A stretch of DNA of 64,000 nucleotides. It comes from Austropuccinia psidii. Taxonomy: Eukaryota; Basidiomycota; Pucciniomycetes; Pucciniales; Sphaerophragmiaceae. Positions 57,075 to 64,000 of the stretch are shown piece after piece. Position 1 is the first letter of the stretch. The number at the start of each line of letters is the position of its first letter. The stretch is from assembly GCA_023105745.1 (NCBI GenBank), contig JALGQZ010000007.1:5315592-5379591 (forward strand), in the 5' to 3' direction. Made by a program: the position numbers and the translations under genes. A model generated the notes under the pieces. It had not been told where the DNA came from and made no database searches. It worked only from the letters and a program-made list of their open reading frames with translations.

Positions 57075-59840
57075 TTATTTCATTTTTTCTGTTAATTCTT
57101 GATTGAATTCTGCCTCTTTAAGTTGTTCAGATATAAAAAGTTCCTTTTCTGGAATTTTTTCTTCCTTCTTAATAACTGTGATTTGTTTTTTGTTATTTAA
57201 GAAACCAAATTTTTGTCTTTTGTTATCTCCTATGGTAAAATATCTATCTCTTTTGTTGGAAATATCTATACCATAGATTGATAAGTAGTCATTCCCAAGT
57301 ATGAAATGATTACTAGTACAGTTGTCCATAACTACAAACTCTACTTTAATTCTGACACATTGTGAGGGATGAGGAAAAATTAGTGTTAAATCATTTATTC
57401 CAAGGGGCTTCATGCTCTCACTTGCACTACTAAATTTGACACCTTGTATTGGCATAAGTTTTTCTTGCCAGTTTGGGACAATGCTTTTTAAATAACTTTT
57501 GCCAACACAAGTGCAATATGCTCCTGTATCCAAGTTAACTTTTCCTTCTTGGTTATCAACCATAACAATACTTATACTTGATTTTCCAGCTGTATATCCC
57601 ATTCCTCTTGCAGGTTTGGTTCTATACATTTTGGCATCTTTTCTGTTTGTCAGGTTTGTGTCAGATGTTCCAACTTGTGGCAAGTTTGAATTAACATCCA
57701 GTACTTCATAAATTATATCAATATTATTAATTTGTGCATTAATTATATTGATTTCATCACTTTCAGAGCTTTCTGACTCTTCTGTCTCTTTTTCAGAGTC
57801 AGATTCCTCTTCTTTGTCATTGTGGCTTTCTGTTTCCACAATTTCATTAATCTTTGCTTTTTTAAGGCAATTATTGGCTAAGTGTCCAATACCTCCACAT
57901 TTATGGCATTTTCTTTGCTCATTATTGTTGGATGTATTGGGCTTAAAGGATTCTTTTGATTTATCTTTTTTGATAAATGGTTTATTTGGGCTTTTAATGT
58001 CCAATTTTTTCCAAGTCCTGCCAATTTTTGTTCTTGTCACTATATCTTCTAATGCATTTATATACTCTTCTGTGGAGCATGGTTCTATACACCTGCTTCT
58101 TAGGGCATGTTCTAGTTCCCCTCCACATTTTTTAAGTATTTTCATGTGCACCATCTTTTGTGACATTTCTGGGTACAGTGCATTAAGTCTTTCAACTTGT
58201 TTCAAGAACCAAGTTAAAGGTTTGACTTTCTCTGGGTCAAAGAAAGAGTTTTCAAATGCATTTTCTATCTTGTACCTCCAGGCATCATTTGCCCACTTGG
58301 TGATTATTTCTTGTTTCCACCAAGACCAGGTATTTTTACCATTTGTTTGTCTTATGCCATAATACCATCTTTTTGCAGATTTTTCAAACAATGAATGTAA
58401 TATTGCAGTGATTAATTCATCTGGTATGGCATAGTCTTCTTGTAACATGTCAATTGTTCTGATAAATGACATGTGGTCATATTCACCTTCTCCTGTGAAT
58501 GTTGGCCATTCTTTTAATTGAGGTGCTTCCTTCATTAAGACTTGGTTATTATCTTGGTGACTCAAGTCTGTTATGAAAGGATTTGACAATTCCTCTTTTG
58601 TTTTAACAGGGCTTCTTATATGAGAAAATGGTGTGGATAACTTTGGCATATTTAAATTAGCCTCATTAATTTTATCCATTTTTTCAGTGATAAGCCTTAT
58701 TTCACTCTGAATATCATCTTTCAGATGCATTCTTGCTTCATCACTTTTTTCCACATGGTCCAAAAGTAATTTTTGGTGTGATGAAGTCTTTTCTTCAAAT
58801 CTTTCTACAGAAATACTTAATTTATTTAATTTTTCTGTAAGATTGTCAATACTCACATCATAATTGATTGTCAAAGTTTTGTCTTTGATATCTTTTATAT
58901 ATTTATACAATTCGTGTTGTCCTTGTATTAATTTTTGAGTATTGTCAATTAAATTCTTTGGTTTATTATTCTCAACAATAAACTTAATGTTGTCAATTTC
59001 TTTCTTGTTTTGCACAACAATTTTTGTTAAAGAAGATAAATTGTTATTTATTTCTTGTAGTGATAATAAACTATCTTTAATTTCTTTTAGAGGTAATATA
59101 CTATTTTTAATTTCTGTTAAAGTATTTACAACATCTTTGGACAAGGTTATTTCTTTGGGAAATGAGGTTGTCTCATTCTTTGCTCTTCCTTGTCCTTGAA
59201 TTCCATCAAGGTTCTGGCCATGTTGAAAACATTGTCCATGGCATCCTTTTGGATTCTTGGGATTCTGTAGCTTGGGGAATATGGTTTCCTCCAATGCTTT
59301 TTCTTGTTCTTCTTCCCTTCTTTGGGAAGTGGGTTGGCTTGGGGCTTGCTGGTAAAAGCTACTGGGGCTTCTTCCTTGGTTGCCTCCCTCTTTTTGGCAT
59401 GGTAGTCCTTGATTTTTTTGATTTGAGGTTTGGATGACAGTGGATTCCATCCATTGGAGTATTTCACTATCTCCTCCTCTTTGAGGAACTTTTTCAGGAT
59501 GTGCCAGGAGTTCATCACTCCTCGGTGTATTTGAGGCAACATTTCCCAATCTTTGTCCTTGTACACTGTGCAATACTGCTTGTACTGGCTCATGTAGATG
59601 TCTATTTGAGCCTTCTGAATGTGATTTGTACCTGTTTGAGTTACTCATACTTAGTTCCAATTCAGGCTCAGATATCATGGGCATTTCTGGGACTTGCCTT
59701 TGGGATAAGGCACTTCCTTGTGTGGATTCTGTTCCACTGGGGATATTGCCCTTTCTTTTCCCTTTTGAGGGATCAATTCTACCTCTGAGTCCAGTTCCAT
59801 CTGACTGGATGGAGTATTGGGAACCTCTTCTGGTAGTCAT
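57075..59840 (-). CDS. Copy Y Gag-protease open frame
   Basis: From the intronic AUG (59840; MTTRRGSQYS) the frame is open for 921 codons. It has a Ser/Gln-rich start; a helical, coiled-coil-like middle (LTEIKNSILPLKEIKDSL); capsid-like LKEWPTFTGEGEYDHMSF and RWYYGIRQTNGKNTW; a zinc knuckle CHKCGGIGHLANNC near 57880-57910; an acidic Ser/Glu tract; and protease VNLDTGAYCTCVG near 57520 (DTG intact). It stops at 57075 because of a one-base change relative to F, where the frame would run into RT. The first about 700 nt overlap ORF-a in another frame. This is the best-preserved gag of the F family here. Confidence 0.88.
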   Translation of the reverse strand: MTTRRGSQYSIQSDGTGLRGRIDPSKGKRKGNIPSGTESTQGSALSQRQVPEMPMISEPELELSMSNSNRYKSHSEGSNRHLHEPVQAVLHSVQGQRLGNVASNTPRSDELLAHPEKVPQRGGDSEILQWMESTVIQTSNQKNQGLPCQKEGGNQGRSPSSFYQQAPSQPTSQRREEEQEKALEETIFPKLQNPKNPKGCHGQCFQHGQNLDGIQGQGRAKNETTSFPKEITLSKDVVNTLTEIKNSILPLKEIKDSLLSLQEINNNLSSLTKIVVQNKKEIDNIKFIVENNKPKNLIDNTQKLIQGQHELYKYIKDIKDKTLTINYDVSIDNLTEKLNKLSISVERFEEKTSSHQKLLLDHVEKSDEARMHLKDDIQSEIRLITEKMDKINEANLNMPKLSTPFSHIRSPVKTKEELSNPFITDLSHQDNNQVLMKEAPQLKEWPTFTGEGEYDHMSFIRTIDMLQEDYAIPDELITAILHSLFEKSAKRWYYGIRQTNGKNTWSWWKQEIITKWANDAWRYKIENAFENSFFDPEKVKPLTWFLKQVERLNALYPEMSQKMVHMKILKKCGGELEHALRSRCIEPCSTEEYINALEDIVTRTKIGRTWKKLDIKSPNKPFIKKDKSKESFKPNTSNNNEQRKCHKCGGIGHLANNCLKKAKINEIVETESHNDKEEESDSEKETEESESSESDEINIINAQINNIDIIYEVLDVNSNLPQVGTSDTNLTNRKDAKMYRTKPARGMGYTAGKSSISIVMVDNQEGKVNLDTGAYCTCVGKSYLKSIVPNWQEKLMPIQGVKFSSASESMKPLGINDLTLIFPHPSQCVRIKVEFVVMDNCTSNHFILGNDYLSIYGIDISNKRDRYFTIGDNKRQKFGFLNNKKQITVIKKEEKIPEKELFISEQLKEAEFNQELTEKMK
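59147..59631 (-). CDS. ORF-a last coding exon, copy Y
   Basis: 485 nt open: DKDWEMLPQIHRGVMNSW, LKEEEIVKYSNGWNPLSS, KKNKKKHWRKPYSPSYR, DAMDNVFNMARTLMEFKDKEE. Together with 59698-59829, 59916-60065 and the junction base this makes 256 codons including the stop. It is near-identical to F and shares the GWNP block and the basic-then-helical end with ORF-a of B and C. Product unknown. Confidence 0.5.
59632..59697 (-). other. Candidate 66-nt GC-AG intron, copy Y
   Basis: AAAG|GCAAGT...CAAACAG|GTAC on the minus strand; it contains the same three ORF-a stops as in F. Confidence 0.38.
59698..59829 (-). CDS. ORF-a middle coding exon, copy Y
   Basis: 132 nt, same length and phase as in F; it reads EEVPNTPSSQMELDSEVEL and ends PYPK before the candidate GC-AG intron. 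Confidence 0.42.
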
Positions 59841-59915
59841 AATTAAAGAATAAGAAAAAATAAAAGTATTTTTAGAATAAAATTCTTTTATGTCAATTAT
59901 AAAAAAGGTGCTCAC
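59830..59915 (-). other. Short intron of copy Y containing the gag-pol AUG
   Basis: 86 bp, GTGAGC...ATGACTACCAG. The AUG at 59840-59838 lies 11 nt before the intron end, as in F. Confidence 0.6.
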
Positions 59916-60065
59916 CTTCAGAGTCTTGAATGGTGGGTCCTGGAAAGTCTAATTTCTTAGCTTTCTTTCTTTTGGTGATAACTGGTGTTGGAGAACTTTG
60001 ACAAGTTTCTTCCACCAACCTCTCAACAGTAGCTTGGTTGTCTTCTGTTGGGTTATCTTCAAACA
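59916..60065 (-). CDS. ORF-a upstream coding exon, copy Y
   Basis: 150 nt after TTTGTCTTTTTTAG: FEDNPTEDNQATVERLVEE, then KRKKAKKLDFPG and TIQDSEG. It begins with TG, so a preceding A from an upstream exon would complete the AUG. Same length and frame as F. Confidence 0.5.
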
Positions 60066-60547
60066 CTAAAAAAGACAAATAAATATAAGTCTTTTTATAA
60101 GAAGTGTTATTTTTGGCAAGATATGGCAATTTTCCACGTAGAAATTGCTTTATATCTTTAAAAAATTAAAATAAATAAAGAAATGAATAAAAATGAAATA
60201 AAAATAACTTTTTTATTGTTTTTTAATATTTTTTATTATTTTTTATATTTTTTATTTTTAAAGAATAAAATAAAAAATGAATATGATTCTTATAAAATTA
60301 AATTATAATAAAATTATTTTTAATTTATAAAATATTTCTTTTAATCACTAGAGTCACTCAAATAAAGTTCTTGCAAGTCTAAGGATGTGAAAAACCACGT
60401 GTAAGACAGTACAATTGCTTTCCAAATGCCTCAATAGCTTTTAAAATCAATAAAATATAAAATTATTATATAATTTTATGATTATAAATATAATTTATTA
60501 TTGGATAAACCCAATTAGAATATTTTAAAGGTCTTTTAAGTAAATAT
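60066..60547 (-). other. AT-rich leader of copy Y
   Basis: Between PBS and the ORF-a exon; probable leader intron with an unresolved 5' site. No coding content is seen. Confidence 0.45.
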
Positions 60548-60565
60548 CACGGCCAGACCCCCAAA
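60548..60565 (-). other. Primer-binding site of copy Y
   Basis: On the minus strand TTTGGGGGTCTGGCCGTG directly after LTR I. Confidence 0.68.
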
Positions 60566-62586
60566 TGTAAGGTTTGACTATGAAACAATAAGTAATAAAT
60601 TACAAATTTGTTACTTATTGTACTCTGAATGTCCTTATAATTGAAATAAGATTAAAATAATAATAATAATAAAGAAATATTATTATTATGGCGTAAAAAT
60701 ATTATATTATTAAATAAATATAATAATATAATTAATATTATATGAAATTATAATAATATAAATAATATATTAATATAAAATAATTAATATATTATCAAGC
60801 TCTTTATTATTGTTACCAACAAATAATAAAGGCGTAAAAAATTGTTTTTTATAAATAAAAAACAATTAATAACAATAATATTACCAATATTAGAGCTATA
60901 TATTAATATAAATACTATTTATATTAATTAAGAATTATTAAGAGTAATAATAAGAGAGAAATTATTATAATAAGATGAAATAACCTACTTTTAACACTTA
61001 AAATAATAATTTTGAGATATTTTACGCCAAAAGAATATAATACAACCTTTTCAAATTGTATTTACAATAAAAAATAAAGAAAATTTACTAAATTTCTTGA
61101 TTTTACGTGGAAATGAGTTTTTAGAGAGATTTATGACAAAAACAATTAAAGAATTGATTTAATCACTTAAAAGCAGTGATTAATAATAAGATGATCTTTG
61201 GTGTTTAACAATATAAGAGTTTTATATATAAAGAATAAAGAAATTACCTTTTATTTAATTGATTCAATGTTTTTGATGCGTCTGAGGGGAAAATAGAGTA
61301 AAAAGAGCTCTATTTATAGTAAATACCTCCCTCCTAGAGTCCAACAGGCTTCTAGTGGACGTGTACTGATCATATCCACTTGAATTGATCAATATTTGGA
61401 GGTTTGAGGGTGATTACATCATGATCAAACCATATTACATCATTATTACACCATTATTTAGAGTTATCACTATAACTCTAAGTTTGATGACATCAGAGGC
61501 TTGGCAGAACCCCAAATTTCGTGGATTTTATTAGTTTTAATCATAAACTAATAGTATTCACTAATTGTATCACTCTTATGACTGTTAAACTTAATTTAAG
61601 GTTACAGTAGGTGATCATAACTGCTCAATTTAAGCTCAAACTTTGATCTTTAATAACTTTTAAGATTTACACGCTACAGCAAATCAGAGAGTGAATTCTG
61701 ATAGCCTGGCATAACCTTATTATGCTGCCAAGAGATTTTCATTACATCATCAAAACTCTAATTTTGATGATTTTCCTTGTAACTCATCTTTTCTGTTGAA
61801 ATTCAATATTTTAAACTTCAAACCTTGATTTCAGGGGGTTATACCCGAAATTTAATAATAAAAATTACATCATTCTTCACGAATGAACTAGTAGAATCCA
61901 ACTGTATACTTTTTTTAAGTTTGGACCACTTTCACAACAAAGTGGTCAACAGCTCTGTTGATTTTTATCAATATTTCATCATAGGTTTTAACCTTGTTTA
62001 TAATTTGTAAAATAAAGTTCATATCTGTGCTCTTACAGTAACTACGTGGTAACTTTATTTTTGGTTCATCATTCTATCATGTATAGTTTAGAAGATATTA
62101 GCTATGATCCTTGAATATATGCATTGACCAAAAAAGTGCATATATTCAGGATAATTCCTTAAGTATTGACTTTGGAAATTAGCTTATTAATTGTTTTATG
62201 TGTGGAATTGTGTGGGAAATCCACTGGTACAATTTATTTCACATGTTGTTCCATTAGTTCCTGAGATAAATAAGGTTTTCTGGTTTTTATAAGGTATTAT
62301 ACCTTATAATTCATTAAATATTGACTTTACAGATATGCCATAAAAATGGTATATGTGTATTTTTCCATGAGGAATCCAATGGTATAATTTATTTTACATG
62401 TTGATTCATTGGTTTTTAAGTTAAACCAATTTTTGTACCAATTTATGGTATTTTTTGTATATTTAAGTAATTATTTTTAATGTATAATTATTCTAAGTAA
62501 TTTTAATATAATTATATTAAAGGTATAATTATTCTGAGTCTTTTTGTGACCTTATTGGGTATGTGGTAATATCTCAAAGGCTCACA
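60566..62586 (-). repeat. LTR I (5' LTR, probably a Y/X hybrid)
   Basis: 2021 bp. It agrees with H at most sites where H and G differ, but with G in the outermost about 60-70 bp near 62490-62545. TATA box at 61311-61318. Followed by CTTAG. Confidence 0.93.
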
Positions 62587-62591
62587 CTTAG

Positions 62592-64000
62592 CAAATAATT
62601 GCCTTGAAAAATCAAAGATTAATGAAATTGTGGAAACAGAAAACCACAATGACAAAGAAGAGGAATATGACTCTGAAAAAGAGACAGAAGAGTCAGAAAG
62701 TTCTGAAAGTGATGAAATAAATATAATTAATGCAAAAATTAAACATATCGATATACTTTATGAAGTACTGGATTTTAACTCAAACTTACCACAAGTTGGG
62801 ACATCTGACACAAACCTGACAAACATACAAGATGCCAAAATGTATAGAACCAGACCTGCAAGAGGAATGGGAGATACAGCTCATAAATCAAGTATAAGTA
62901 CTGTTATGGTTGATAACCAAGAAGGAAAAGTTAACATAGATACAGGAGCATATTGCACTTGTGTTGGCAAAAGTTATTTAAAAACCATTGTCCCAGACTG
63001 GCAAGAAAAACCTATGCCAATACAAGGTGTCAACTTTAGTAGTGCAAGTAAGAGCATGAAGCCCCTGGGAATAATTGATTTAACACTAATTTTTCCTCAT
63101 GCCTCACAATGTGTCAGAATTAAAGTATAGTTTTTAGTAATTAATAACTGTACCAGTAATCATTTTCTTACTTGAGAATGACTACTTATCAATTTATGGT
63201 ATAGATATCTCTAACCAAAAGGATCAATATTTTACCATAGGAGACAACAAAAGACAAAAGTTTGGCTTGTCAAATAACAAAAAACTAATTAAAGTTATTA
63301 AGAATGAAGAAAAAATTGCAGAAAAGGAACTTTTTATATCTGAACAACTTAAAGAGGCAGAATTCAATCAAGAATTAATAGAAAAAATGAAAGAAAAATT
63401 GATTGACCTCTTAGTTAAGTACAAAAAATGCCTTTGCAACTGACAAAGAGCCACTAGGTGCCACAATTGGACATGAAGTGGATATAATTCTCAATGTGGA
63501 GAAACCTTACCCCCCTTTACTAAAGAGACCTCCTTACCCAGCTAGTCCAAGAGCCAGAGAAGCCTTAGAGGTACAAATTAAAGAATTAATGCACCTTGGA
63601 ATACTAAGAAAGGTAGGACATAATGAACAGGTAGAAGTCACTACACCTGTCATTATAACTTGGCATAATGTAAAATCAAGGATGGTAGGAGACTTCAGAG
63701 CCCTGAACACCTATACCATTCCAGATAGATATCCAATACCCCGGATCCATGAGACATTAACACAATTGTCACAAGCTAAGTTCATCACAGCCATGGATGC
63801 CTTAAAGGGTTTTCACCAAAATGTCTTAACAAACAATTCCAAAAAACTACTGAGGATAATAGTCCACTGTGGAAATTTTGAATACTTAAGAATGCCATTT
63901 CGCATAAAAAATGCACCTTCCCATTATCAAAGAATGATGAATACCATATTTCCTGAAGAATTATCAGAAGGAGGGTTAATTATCTATATTGATGATATCA
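62592..64000 (+). pseudogene. Element F gag end, protease and RT start (continues past the window)
   Basis: It resumes the zinc knuckle (NNCLEKSKI), then an acidic Glu/Ser tract and protease VNIDTGAYCTCVG near 62935-62975 (DTG intact). A stop follows CVRIKV at 63128, and the next about 300 bp are frameshifted. RT is recognisable from about 63470: GHEVDIILNVEKPYPPLL, VGDFRALNTYTIPDRYPIP, ALKGFHQNVLTNN, NAPSHYQRMMNTIF, ending in IYIDDI at the window edge. G-to-A-type changes include MPFRIKN for MPFGIKN. Non-functional in this copy. Confidence 0.88.

Larger units (their letters stand above)
48858..62586 (-). mobile_element. X/Y composite: three-LTR retrotransposon structure inserted in F
   Basis: Read on the minus strand: LTR I (62586-60566), a complete interior (60565-53928), LTR H (53927-51907), only the last part of pol (51906-50884), LTR G (50883-48858). 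One CTTAG duplication flanks the whole, so it behaves as a single insertion site. It is best explained as copy Y nested in copy X, followed by recombination of their 5' LTRs. Confidence 0.85.
44254..64000 (+). mobile_element. Element F: Ty3/gypsy retrotransposon of a second family, running out of the window
   Basis: 5' LTR 44254-46177, PBS, leader with ORF-a, gag to 48857; then an insertion of its own family (48858-62586); then zinc-knuckle end, protease and RT to 64000. Inserted in E gag. The left flank is CATAC (44249-44253); the right flank is outside the window. The coding frames are damaged. Confidence 0.92.

Noticed and set aside
57060..57090. Programmed frameshift between Gag-protease and RT in copy Y
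   Set aside because: F has an uninterrupted reading at the same place (one base more, G instead of T), so the break in Y looks like a mutation.
48858..62586. Simple nesting of one complete element inside another, or plain unequal crossing-over
   Set aside because: X's 5' half is not found beyond LTR I, and the second interior is partial and cut at an insertion-like joint; neither simple model fits without a deletion.
1..64000. tRNA, rRNA, CRISPR, bacterial operon features or telomere repeats
   Set aside because: I looked for them and saw none; introns, TATA boxes and LTR elements mark this as eukaryotic sequence.

Overview
This is a transposon-dominated piece of a rust-fungus genome. Reading the window leaves only about 3.4 kb of non-transposon sequence (1-3126, 32670-32885 and 41879-41944); the rest is LTR retrotransposons of the Ty3/gypsy order. 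The coding texts (a Rad5/Rad16-like SNF2 pseudogene, gag-pol polyproteins, short GT-AG introns, almost no CpG) resemble what I remember of Austropuccinia psidii (myrtle rust) predicted proteins. I treat that species name as likely but unproven; Pucciniales is safer.

Layout. A dead SNF2 helicase gene (about 100-1990, +) is followed by a minus-strand rust gene of unknown function (2276-3126) whose 5' part lies 29.5 kb away (32670-32799). Between them sits a three-level nest, each level closed by a perfect 5-bp target-site duplication. Element A (3127-32664, +, TGTGC) is inserted in the unknown gene. Element B (10742-30143, +, GAAAT) is inserted in A's integrase. Element C (18975-28675, -, AATGA) is inserted at the stop codon of B's pol. 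LTR similarity falls in the same order (C youngest, A oldest). C is close to intact.

To the right, a worn chromodomain Ty3 element D (32891-41873, +, GTAGG) sits just upstream of the same host gene. Then comes a deleted relative of B (E, 41945-44253, -). E is interrupted by element F (44254 to the window end, +), a second family with about 2-kb LTRs. F is itself interrupted in its zinc knuckle (CTTAG duplication) by a three-LTR composite of its own family (X/Y, 48858-62586, -), which looks like the product of recombination between two nested copies.

How the genes work together. Each long element encodes a Gag - zinc knuckle - protease - reverse transcriptase - RNase H - integrase polyprotein. 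Families A/B/C and F/Y share an unusual leader: the gag-pol AUG lies 11-20 nt inside the 3' end of a short intron. Unspliced RNA gives Gag-Pol. Splicing deletes that AUG and joins an upstream exon to the same downstream DNA in another frame, giving a separate protein of about 250-330 residues (called ORF-a here). In B and C the ORF-a start codon is itself formed across a splice junction. ORF-a resembles itself between the two families better than the overlapping Gag-Pol extension does. This splice-gated, dual-frame arrangement is the most interesting thing in the window. It is inferred from sequence only.
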